From positions 1-5,716 of the forward strand of contig MNZY01000116.1 of NCBI GenBank assembly GCA_001873845.1: 5,716 nucleotides of DNA, written 5' to 3'. The position numbers and the translations under genes were made by a program. The stretch is from Candidatus Altarchaeum sp. CG2_30_32_3053 (GTDB lineage Archaea; Altiarchaeota; Altiarchaeia; Altiarchaeales; Altiarchaeaceae). This document shows positions 1-5,286 of the stretch, piece by piece; the first letter of the stretch is position 1, and each line of letters starts with the position of its first letter. The notes beneath the pieces were generated by a model, which saw nothing but the letters and a program-made list of their open reading frames with translations, had not been told where the DNA came from and did not search any database.

Positions 1-122
1 AATTTAATGTAAAGGGTTCTTGGGGCACAACCTATTATTTTCAATAGTTCATCAGTACGAAGGGTTTTGTTGGCTTCTAATAATCGAAGTATTTCCTTTG
101 CATGAAATTTTATTGGTTTCAT
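1..122 (-). CDS. Partial helix-turn-helix-like protein, N-terminal 40 codons (runs off left edge)
   Basis: Read on the minus strand, an ATG at 122-120 opens a frame that stays open to the window edge. It begins MKPIKFHAKEILRLLE, continues through ANKTLRTDELLKIIG and ends CAPRTLYIK. The pattern is one amphipathic helix (about residues 7-16), a second (about 22-30) and a third beginning near APRTLYIK. This resembles the N-terminal helix-turn-helix of small archaeal regulators, where 'LRTDELLKIIGCAPRTLY' would be the two DNA-contact helices. The frame is divergent from the small membrane protein on the plus strand, so the two share an intergenic region of about 140 bp. The call rests on the helix pattern of 40 residues only. 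The family, the full length and any effector domain lie outside the window. It could instead be the HTH end of a transposase-like or toxin/antitoxin protein. Confidence 0.5.
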   Translation of the reverse strand, partial: MKPIKFHAKEILRLLEANKTLRTDELLKIIGCAPRTLYIK

Positions 123-158
123 TTTAAATGCATAATGTTATAATATTAGAAAGATGTC

Positions 159-166
159 TATAAATA
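159..166 (-). promoter_or_regulatory. Possible TATA box for the leftward HTH-like gene
   Basis: On the minus strand this reads tatttata, a fair archaeal TATA element. It is centred about 40 bp before the ATG at 122, which would give a leader of roughly 14 nt. A second AT-rich candidate (minus-strand taatattata, 139-148) lies closer, so the assignment is uncertain. Confidence 0.25.
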
Positions 167-226
167 ATATAACTTTACGCATTTTATAAATTGAAGCCGC
201 ACTTCCCGTTTAATTACTGCAGAAAG

Positions 227-234
227 TTATAATT
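227..234 (+). promoter_or_regulatory. Possible TATA box for the small membrane protein
   Basis: The sequence ttataatt lies within an AT-rich stretch upstream of the small membrane ORF. Transcription about 26 bp downstream would begin near 256, about 10 nt before the TTG proposed as the start. It is supported only by sequence and spacing. Confidence 0.25.
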
Positions 235-265
235 TCAGAGGATTATTGACATTTACAAGACTATC

Positions 266-571
266 TTGACCTTATGGTTGTTTGCAGTTGGAGGATTGCT
301 TGGTGTTTTAGTGGGGCTTGCAATGCTTTTGATGGGAGGTGCGATGTTTGCAGAAAATATGGGCATTTTTGCAGTTATTGCTATAGTAATTGGAGTTGCC
401 GAACTTGTTGTTGCGTATGGAATATGGAACATGAAGAAATGGGCGAGAATTGTCGGAATAATTTTGGCTGTTATTGGTTTGATAAATATTCCGATTGGAA
501 CAATTATAAGCATAGTTATTCTGTATTTCCTGTTAATAGACAAGAACACAAAGGATTTATTCACAGAATAG
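266..571 (+). CDS. Small four-helix integral membrane protein, function unknown
   Basis: This encodes 101 residues if started at the TTG at 266. Hydrophobic segments fall at about residues 4-27, 33-54, 60-75 and 77-91. A short basic loop (NMKKWAR) separates the second and third, and the tail is polar and charged (DKNTKDLFTE). The 'YGIWNMKKWARIVGII...IPIGTIISIVILYFLL' pattern recalls a widespread group of small uncharacterised archaeal and bacterial membrane proteins. I cannot assign a named family or role. The start is weak: no ATG or GTG is in frame, and the frame is open back to the stop at 230-232 (33 more bases, including IIDIYKTIL, which could be the true start of helix 1). Either TTG is used, a rare start such as ATT at 251 is used, or the 5' end has mutated. 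It is followed by a T-rich region that could end transcription. Confidence 0.6.
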   Translation: MTLWLFAVGGLLGVLVGLAMLLMGGAMFAENMGIFAVIAIVIGVAELVVAYGIWNMKKWARIVGIILAVIGLINIPIGTIISIVILYFLLIDKNTKDLFTE

Positions 572-619
572 AAAAACCCGACAACATCTTATAAGAAAAT
601 TTATAATTTTTTCTTTTTA

Positions 620-695
620 TTTTCTTTTTCTTCTTTTTCTTCTCTTTTTCTTCTCTTTTTCTTCTTCTTTTTTCTTCTTCTTTTCTTCTCTTTTC
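620..695 (+). repeat. 76-nt uninterrupted pyrimidine tract (T-rich, likely also a terminator)
   Basis: Every base from 620 to 695 on the plus strand is C or T, with loosely repeated units such as tctttttcttc. The gap between the two flanking genes (572-828) holds no convincing ORF on either strand. Archaeal RNA polymerase terminates at T-rich stretches in the coding strand, so the tract plausibly ends the upstream transcript. Its length far exceeds what termination needs. Polypurine/polypyrimidine DNA of this kind can also adopt triplex structures. The termination role is an inference. Confidence 0.65.
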
Positions 696-787
696 ATTCT
701 GTTTTCATTTTATCTGTTTTTAACCTATTCTATTGCTCTTATTTGTTCTATCCTCTTTGTTCTTTAATATTTATGTTTTTAATCTAA

Positions 788-795
788 TTTTTAAA
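788..795 (+). promoter_or_regulatory. Possible TATA box for the EF-Tu-fold gene
   Basis: The sequence tttttaaa is centred near 792. Transcription about 26 bp downstream would start near 818, giving a leader of about 11 nt before the ATG at 829. That start point lies after the alternative TTG at 814, which argues for the ATG. Confidence 0.4.
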
Positions 796-828
796 CCATA
801 TTTGTAAAAATTTTTGTATAAGTGCAAA

Positions 829-1770
829 ATGAAATTTAAGAATATTGCGATATTGGGAGATAACACATTTGGGGGTGTATTGGGAAAAAAAGGAACAGAA
901 AGCGATATAACTCTTTACAGTTATAAGGAAGAATCACAGGCATTAAGTTTTGTAGTTCCGACAGAATATCCAGGAAAAATTCAATCAATGGTGTATGCGA
1001 TAAATATGACAGATGCTGCCATAGTCAAGGTTGATGCAATAAGCAGAACTTTGGGAGAGATAATAGTGGCATTGGAATGTGCCAATATAAAAAAGGGCTA
1101 TATCGTAATGGGAGAAAATTTAATTAAGGAACAAATTTTGCCGATAATCAAAGGCACAGTGCTTCAGAATTATAAATTTATTGATAATGACAGAATTGCA
1201 ATAATTGATACATTATCCAGGGAAGATATTTCTTCGGACCCCGGCAATATAAAAGTTCAGATAGACCACTTTTTTGATGTCAAAAGTGTCGGAACCGTAA
1301 TATTGGGAAGGGCTTATGGAAAGGCAAGGAAATTTGATGAATTTATTATGTATCCTACAGATAAAAAGGTAAATGTAAAATCAATTCAGATTTATGATGA
1401 GGACCACGATGAAGCAGAAAATGGTTCAAGGGCAGGTATAAGTTTAAAAGGCGTAAGCGTGGCAGAACTTGAAAGAGGATATGTACTGGCAAAAGAAGGA
1501 ACAATGAATGTTGCCAGGGAAATTAATGTTAAATTTAAGATTCAGAAATTTTGGAGATATCCTATTAGCGCCGGGGGAGAATATGTTTTTGTTTGCGGGC
1601 TTCAGCAATTACGGGCAATCATTAAGGAAGGATCATTAGGTTCCGGCGAAGAAGGAACAATAAAGATAGGTCTTGACTGGAAGCTTGCTTATGCACCGGG
1701 TGACAGAATATGGCTTTTAAGGCCTGACTTGCCGGACAACAGGGTTGTTGGATGCGGAATAATAATTTAA
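829..1770 (+). CDS. EF-Tu/EF-1A/SelB-fold protein lacking GTPase motifs (pseudo-GTPase)
   Basis: This encodes 313 residues from the ATG at 829; a TTG at 814 would add MYKCK and is less likely. Residues 1 to about 110 have the shape of a translational GTPase G domain but no working motifs. No GxxxxGK[ST] P-loop is present; the region reads GDNTFGGVLGKKGTESD. DxPGH is replaced by TEYPGK (45-50), and NKxD by VMGENL. The surrounding helix and strand 'NMTDAAIVKVDA' is still recognisable. Residues about 145-222 resemble EF-Tu domain 2, with the signature-like GISLKGVSVAELERGYVLA. Residues 223-313 match domain 3 and end RVVGCGIII. It is far shorter than EF-1A (about 430 residues). Similar short 'EF-Tu domain 2' paralogues are known in archaea, but their role is not established to my knowledge. 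GTP hydrolysis is unlikely. Binding to RNA, tRNA or the ribosome is possible. The lipoprotein gene starts 22 bp downstream. Confidence 0.85.
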   Translation: MKFKNIAILGDNTFGGVLGKKGTESDITLYSYKEESQALSFVVPTEYPGKIQSMVYAINMTDAAIVKVDAISRTLGEIIVALECANIKKGYIVMGENLIKEQILPIIKGTVLQNYKFIDNDRIAIIDTLSREDISSDPGNIKVQIDHFFDVKSVGTVILGRAYGKARKFDEFIMYPTDKKVNVKSIQIYDEDHDEAENGSRAGISLKGVSVAELERGYVLAKEGTMNVAREINVKFKIQKFWRYPISAGGEYVFVCGLQQLRAIIKEGSLGSGEEGTIKIGLDWKLAYAPGDRIWLLRPDLPDNRVVGCGIII

Positions 1771-1792
1771 TAGGTTTAACTCATAAATTAAA

Positions 1793-3463
1793 ATGCGATC
1801 AAAAAAATTTATATATGAGATAAATTTGAGTTCGGGATTAGGGGTTTTAGGGATTTTAGCAGTTGTTTTAATGCTTACTTTGAGCGGATGTGTTGAACAA
1901 AAAAAAGATGTAACTTTAACAATGGCAAATGAAATAAGGAGCCCTGTAAATTTTCTGCCAGTATTTCTTTACGCAAAATTTAATGAAAGTGTAAAGGGAA
2001 GTGTGAGTTTTTACATAGACGATAAATTTATAGGCGATGCCAATTCAAATGGTAGCGATGTTTTTATGAAGTGCTATGAAAATTTAAGTGCCAAAGAATA
2101 CAAAGTGAATGCAATATTTTCGGGAAATGACAAATTTAATAACGCGTCTGCATCTACACGGCTTCAAATTTTTAAACACAATACTGTTTTAGATGTTGTT
2201 TTTGAACCGGACGAAAGAATTTATTTCAAGGACTCATTAAATGTGAAGGCACAACTCAATGTAAAAGGAGAAGAAGGAGAATGTACAGATAAAGAAATTT
2301 TACTGTATGCAGATGACAGGTTTTTCGGTAAAAATTTAACAAACGATGAGTGCATTGCGGAGTTTACTTTTAAAAATTTAACTGCTGGCGAGTTAAATGT
2401 AAGGGGAGAATATAAAGGAAATGAAATTTACGAAGATGCAAGTGCGACTAAAAATATTGAGGTAACATCCAAAATACCACTTGAAATTTTTGCAGATAGC
2501 AAAGAGGCAGAACCAAAGGATAAAAATGTAACAATATCTGCGGATATGAAAGACTATCTGGGGAGAAATATTTCGGATTGGACATTAAAACTAATATCTG
2601 ACGGAAAAACAATTGCTAATTTAACTGCTGGACACAAGACACTTGTTTTGGACATTTCAAACCGGACACTAGGAACTCATCATTTACAGGTTGTTTTTGA
2701 CGGAACAGAAATTTATGAAAGTAAAAGGAAAGATGTATTTATACAGATCATAAATAAATACAATATTTCAGGTGTTGAGGTAAAGGCAGAAATTCCTCTT
2801 GAACAAATAGTAAACAAAAAAATATCTGTCTATTCAGACGGTTCAAATGTCAGCGAGTATTGCGCTTATGAATTTGAATCAATTTCAGATCAGAAAAAGG
2901 GCTACCACCTTCAGATTCAGGGAGGAAAGAGAGACAGCATATTTTTAGGGAAAAATTTCGGGATAATTACTGTAAAACAGGACTATGAGATGCTTCCCTG
3001 CCATGTCTTTTTGTGCATCAATAAAAACATTAACTGCTCAATTCCCGAAGTTATTGAAGCAATCGGAAAACTTGAAAATTTAAGCATAGCGATGGATAAA
3101 GATGTAAGTGGGAAGCCTTTGGCAGTCTATGATGAAATCCGGGGAACGCTTGGATATATTCAGGCATATCTTGTTCAAAACGGAAGGCAAATTTACATAA
3201 AGCCGTATCTGATAAACGGCAGCAAATGCGAAATGTATCCAACGAGAACGGCATATCAAAATTTAACAAAAGAGACAAATGACTGCAACTTCAGTGGAAT
3301 CTTTATAAAAAATGCAGATGAAAGGTTTATGGGGGTGAAGAACGGAAAAATTTTACTGGAAGGAGATGAGACAGGGCTGTTTGTTGAAGAGACAATTTTA
3401 AAGTGGCTCATTGCACCCGAATATGCTTACAATTTAAGAATCAAAAACCAGAACAAATATTGA
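1793..3463 (+). CDS. Secreted lipoprotein with three Ig-like repeats and a Cys-containing C-terminal domain
   Basis: This encodes 556 residues. A short basic N-terminus is followed by a hydrophobic core (about 14-30) and the lipobox L-S-G-C with C33, so the protein is probably exported and anchored by lipid at C33 on the outer face of the membrane. Three beta-sandwich repeats of about 90 residues follow (roughly 40-128, 130-225, 228-320). Each carries a 'D-K/R-F-I/F-G' or 'DGK' hairpin and a 'Y-x-V-x-A/G-x-F/Y-x-G-N/T-x-x-F/Y' strand, as in bacterial and archaeal Ig-like (Big-type) repeats. Residues 325-556 form a C-terminal region I do not recognise, with six cysteines (357, 403, 408, 415, 479, 498). 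C164 and C187 could pair within repeat 2. There are 17 N-x-S/T sequons after the signal. A substrate-binding or adhesion role is possible but not shown. It lies between a pseudo-GTPase gene and a DUF5678 gene, which gives no clear functional hint. A possible TATA (tttaata, 1766-1772) overlaps the end of the upstream gene. Confidence 0.85.
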   Translation: MRSKKFIYEINLSSGLGVLGILAVVLMLTLSGCVEQKKDVTLTMANEIRSPVNFLPVFLYAKFNESVKGSVSFYIDDKFIGDANSNGSDVFMKCYENLSAKEYKVNAIFSGNDKFNNASASTRLQIFKHNTVLDVVFEPDERIYFKDSLNVKAQLNVKGEEGECTDKEILLYADDRFFGKNLTNDECIAEFTFKNLTAGELNVRGEYKGNEIYEDASATKNIEVTSKIPLEIFADSKEAEPKDKNVTISADMKDYLGRNISDWTLKLISDGKTIANLTAGHKTLVLDISNRTLGTHHLQVVFDGTEIYESKRKDVFIQIINKYNISGVEVKAEIPLEQIVNKKISVYSDGSNVSEYCAYEFESISDQKKGYHLQIQGGKRDSIFLGKNFGIITVKQDYEMLPCHVFLCINKNINCSIPEVIEAIGKLENLSIAMDKDVSGKPLAVYDEIRGTLGYIQAYLVQNGRQIYIKPYLINGSKCEMYPTRTAYQNLTKETNDCNFSGIFIKNADERFMGVKNGKILLEGDETGLFVEETILKWLIAPEYAYNLRIKNQNKY

Positions 3464-3491
3464 ATGGATGCAATTTTTGTTGTTTCATAAA

Positions 3492-3707
3492 ATGGCGGGC
3501 ATGGAGTTTGAATTTTTCGTAAATACAGATATGGGCAGGTATAAGGGACAGTATATCACACTGGTTGGAGATAAAATAGCAGCAAGCAGAGGGAATGCGA
3601 AAGTCGTCTGGAATGAGGCAAAGAAGAAAACTGGGAAGGCGCCAACAATAGCAAAAATTCCGCAGGACGATGCTTTGGTTTTATATAACCTATTCAAATA
3701 TAATTAA
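3492..3707 (+). CDS. Small DUF5678-type protein, function unknown
   Basis: This encodes 71 residues from the ATG at 3492. The frame also offers ATGs at 3468 and 3501. The 3468 start adds MQFLLFHK, which does not fit the family, and the core begins at MEFEFFVN. The family-like core is 'YKGQYITLVGDKIAASRGNAKVVWNEAKKKTGK', followed by 'APTIAKIPQDDALVLYNLFKYN'. That pattern of an alternating hydrophobic 'Y-K/G-Q/W-I-x-L-V-G-D-K-I/V', a lysine-rich helix and 'PTIAKIP' is typical of the short DUF5678 proteins found in many archaea and some bacteria. The function of that family is unknown. It starts 28 bp after the lipoprotein stop, with no recognisable ribosome binding site. A weak AT-rich box (aaatatt, about 3455-3461) could be its promoter, or it could share the lipoprotein transcript. 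Confidence 0.75.
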   Translation: MAGMEFEFFVNTDMGRYKGQYITLVGDKIAASRGNAKVVWNEAKKKTGKAPTIAKIPQDDALVLYNLFKYN

Positions 3708-3724
3708 AATTTTTGAGATTTTTA
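3708..3724 (+). terminator. Possible T-rich terminator after the DUF5678 gene
   Basis: Immediately after the stop at 3705-3707 the plus strand carries two T runs (ttttt and ttttt, separated by gagat). Archaeal transcripts often end at such runs. No stem precedes them. The next gene has its own TATA box, which fits a transcript boundary here. Confidence 0.35.
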
Positions 3725-3751
3725 ATCCAACATTCTTAATTTCATTCTTAA

Positions 3752-3759
3752 TTTATATA
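3752..3759 (+). promoter_or_regulatory. TATA box for rpl31e, placed for a leaderless transcript
   Basis: The sequence tttatata is centred 26 bp before the ATG at 3782. This is the spacing between an archaeal TATA box and its transcription start. Initiation would therefore fall at or within a base or two of the start codon, giving a leaderless mRNA. No Shine-Dalgarno-like sequence precedes the ATG. Confidence 0.65.
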
Positions 3760-3781
3760 GATTTAAATTTACTAATTTCAA

Positions 3782-4276
3782 ATGGCACGAACAAAAGCAG
3801 TTAAAGAAGGGGCTAATGAAATAAAAGAAGAAATAAAAAAAGAGGAAAATAAAACAAAAGTAACAGAGGTAACCGGGAAAAAAGCTGAAACAACAGAAGA
3901 AGTAAAATCCGAAGTAAAACCTGCTGAAAAGGCAACAACAAAATCCGGTGAAGAAGCAGCAGAAGAAAAAAGCAGGGAAACCAAAGAAGAAGTTGCAAAG
4001 CCGAAAAAAACAGAAAAAACAGAGGAAAAAAAGACACTTGAAAAGGTTTATACTATCCCATTAAGCGAAGTATACAATCAACCGTGGAGTAAAAGGGCAA
4101 GAAAGGCAACAAGGATGGTGAGGGAATTTTTGCAAAAGCATACCAAGAAGGAGGTAAAAATAGCTGGTGATGTTAATAATGCAATATGGAGCAGGGGAAT
4201 GAAGCATCCTCCGAGAAAAATAAGAGTTAATGTTGAAATTGGAGAGAATGTTGCAACAGCAAGGTTATTAAAGTAG
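3782..4276 (+). CDS. rpl31e: Ribosomal protein L31e with a long Lys/Glu-rich N-terminal extension
   Basis: This encodes 164 residues. Residues about 87-164 are the complete L31e domain: 'EKVYTIPLSEVYNQPWSKRA' followed by the helix RKATRMVREFLQKH, then KKEVKIAGDVNNAIWSRGMK, PPRKIRV and a final strand. L31e is a component of the large subunit near the polypeptide exit tunnel in archaea and eukaryotes. Typical archaeal L31e is about 80-100 residues. Here the first 86 residues are an additional low-complexity segment, half Lys or Glu (21 K and 22 E by hand count), with no aromatic residues. It is probably disordered or helical and charged. The ATG at 3782 is favoured because it lies exactly where a leaderless start is expected from the TATA box and the frame is open throughout. 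aIF6 follows 56 bp later. Identity is near certain; the role of the extension is unknown. Confidence 0.93.
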   Translation: MARTKAVKEGANEIKEEIKKEENKTKVTEVTGKKAETTEEVKSEVKPAEKATTKSGEEAAEEKSRETKEEVAKPKKTEKTEEKKTLEKVYTIPLSEVYNQPWSKRARKATRMVREFLQKHTKKEVKIAGDVNNAIWSRGMKHPPRKIRVNVEIGENVATARLLK

Positions 4277-4294
4277 GCAGGAAAAATGATAAAT

Positions 4295-4312
4295 TTTATA
4301 AAATTTTATAAA
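4295..4312 (+). promoter_or_regulatory. Tandem TATA boxes for eif6, 10 bp apart
   Basis: Two identical tttataaa elements lie at 4295-4302 and 4305-4312, exactly 10 bp (one helical turn) apart. The second is centred about 25 bp before the aIF6 ATG at 4333, suitable for a leaderless transcript. The first would give a leader of about 10 nt. They lie in the short gap after the L31e stop. Confidence 0.6.
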
Positions 4313-4332
4313 TCATCTAACAATAAAATAAT

Positions 4333-4983
4333 ATGATAAAGCAAATTTCCATCAAAAAAGACGCTTTTATCGGGCTGTTCGGACTGCTTACTGATAAATA
4401 CAGCATTCTTTCTTATGATTTTCCTGAAATTGATCCAGATGTTCCTATTTTAAGGACAAAAATTTATTCAACTGACTTAAACGGGATTTTTTGTGTTGGA
4501 AACTCTAATGGCTTGCTTGTATCAAATGTTGTAGAGAGCGATGAAGAAGAAAAAATAAAGGAATTTTGCAAAAAGAAGGATATAAATTTCGGGAAAATTT
4601 CAACCGACCTTAATGCACTGGGAAATTTAATTGCCTGTAACGACAAACATGCTTTGATCAGTGAAGTGATTCCAAAGAAAAATTTAACTGATATTAAAGA
4701 AATTTTAGGTGTTGACTGTTCCTTTGGTTCTGTTGCAGGACATAAAGAGGCAGGAAGCTGTCTGGTTGTGACAAACAAGGGCTTTTTAGCACATCCTGAT
4801 GCAGAGGGTAATTTAGAAGGTATAAAGGAAATTTTTGGTGTTAACGGAAGGGCAGGAAGTGTAAATTTGGGTTATGCTTTTGTGCGGGCAGGAATTATAG
4901 CAAATTCCAAAAATGTATTCGTTGGGGATGAAACAACAGGAATAGAAATGAATGTCATAAGTGATGCGTTGAAGGTGGATTAA
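4333..4983 (+). CDS. eif6: Translation initiation factor aIF6 (ribosome anti-association factor)
   Basis: This encodes 216 residues, close to the usual size of about 220. aIF6/eIF6 binds the large ribosomal subunit and blocks premature joining with the small subunit. The pentein fold of five roughly 45-residue repeats is visible as recurring 'D-L-N-x-x-x...GNSNGLLV' (about 48-64), 'NALGNLIACNDKHALIS' (94-110), 'VAGHKEAGSCLVVTNKGFLAHPD' (134-156) and 'GSVNLGYAFVRAGIIAN' (175-191) segments. It ends with the conserved 'VGDETTGIEMNVISDAL'. NALGNLIACND, TNKGFLAHPD and GDETTGIEM are typical of the family. The ATG at 4333 matches the leaderless spacing from the TATA box and gives the family-like MIKQISI start. 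L31e lies directly upstream, an association common in archaea. No further ribosomal gene follows. Confidence 0.95.
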   Translation: MIKQISIKKDAFIGLFGLLTDKYSILSYDFPEIDPDVPILRTKIYSTDLNGIFCVGNSNGLLVSNVVESDEEEKIKEFCKKKDINFGKISTDLNALGNLIACNDKHALISEVIPKKNLTDIKEILGVDCSFGSVAGHKEAGSCLVVTNKGFLAHPDAEGNLEGIKEIFGVNGRAGSVNLGYAFVRAGIIANSKNVFVGDETTGIEMNVISDALKVD

Positions 4984-5024
4984 TAATGGGATTTAAGGTT
5001 TAATAAATATTTGAAATGTATCTG

Positions 5025-5065
5025 ACAAAAAATTCAGGATACTTATTAAAAACAAAAAATTCAGG
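5025..5065 (+). repeat. Direct repeat acaaaaaattcagg, two copies
   Basis: An identical 14-base sequence appears at 5025-5038 and 5052-5065, 27 bp apart start to start. It lies between the aIF6 gene and the hairpin region. Confidence 0.75.
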
Positions 5066-5130
5066 CCCATATTTTCAAATCCGTGATAATTTTCTCATTA
5101 GCATTCGGAGATTTTCAAAACTTACGCTTA

Positions 5131-5165
5131 CTTTGTTCCACTCACTTTGTTCCACTCACTTTCTT
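5131..5165 (+). repeat. Tandem 14-bp repeat ctttgttccactca, two and a half copies
   Basis: Two perfect adjacent copies occupy 5131-5144 and 5145-5158, and a partial third (ctttctt, one mismatch) follows to 5165. On the minus strand the unit reads tgagtggaacaaag. Such short G+A-rich units occur in the repetitive intergenic DNA of various prokaryotic genomes. The sequence shows the repeat; its origin is not known. Confidence 0.8.
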
Positions 5166-5171
5166 CGTGTC

Positions 5172-5196
5172 TTTTCAAATCTCTGCGATTTGAAAA
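5172..5196. repeat. Perfect 10-bp inverted repeat (hairpin), 5-nt loop
   Basis: The arm ttttcaaatc (5172-5181) pairs with gatttgaaaa (5187-5196) around the loop tctgc. An imperfect relative of the arm, gagattttcaaaa, lies at 5108-5120, so the arms and the tandem repeat could form a larger folded unit. No run of T follows directly on either strand, so it is a poor fit to a rho-independent terminator. Confidence 0.7.
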
Positions 5197-5286
5197 CTGC
5201 GTTTTAAAAATAGCAAGAATCTCTAAAATTTTGTATCAGTTTATAAAAATCCCACCATATTAAAAATAAGAGCAGGTTATAATTAG

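Noticed and set aside
253..564. Minus-strand 103-residue frame across the membrane protein
   Set aside because: It is the antisense shadow of the hydrophobic plus-strand gene and has no family-like pattern of its own.
274..594. Plus-strand 106-residue frame overlapping the membrane protein
   Set aside because: It is an out-of-frame reading, rich in Cys and Trp, with no sensible domain pattern. The frame at 266 has clear transmembrane helices.
601..698. Minus-strand low-complexity Lys/Glu/Arg frame through the pyrimidine tract
   Set aside because: Any long polypurine strand reads as Lys/Glu/Arg codons. There is no promoter spacing, no recognisable domain and no reason to call it a gene.
814..828. 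TTG start adding five residues (MYKCK) to the EF-Tu-fold protein
   Set aside because: The ATG at 829 fits the family N-terminus, and the likely transcription start near 818 lies downstream of the TTG.
3051..3278. Minus-strand 75-residue frame inside the lipoprotein
   Set aside because: It is antisense to a well-supported gene and has no recognisable features.
3464..3490. Nine-codon frame at the ATG of 3464
   Set aside because: It ends within 27 bases and overlaps the leader of the DUF5678 gene. There is no support for it being translated.
3485..3697. Minus-strand 70-residue frame across the DUF5678 gene
   Set aside because: It is an antisense shadow of a recognised short gene.
3778..4037. 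Two minus-strand Ser/Phe- and Leu/Phe-rich frames across the L31e extension
   Set aside because: They are the complements of Lys/Glu codons and have artificial composition.
4464..4778. Minus-strand 104-residue frame inside aIF6
   Set aside because: It is the antisense shadow of a certain gene.
4986..5003. Five-codon MGFKV frame just after aIF6, which resembles the start of an LX/L18a protein
   Set aside because: Five codons are too few to separate from chance, and no LX-like sequence follows in any plus-strand frame.
5016..5207. Plus-strand 63-residue frame in the repeat region
   Set aside because: It is built from the tandem 14-mer and hairpin, and there is no domain pattern or promoter placed for it.
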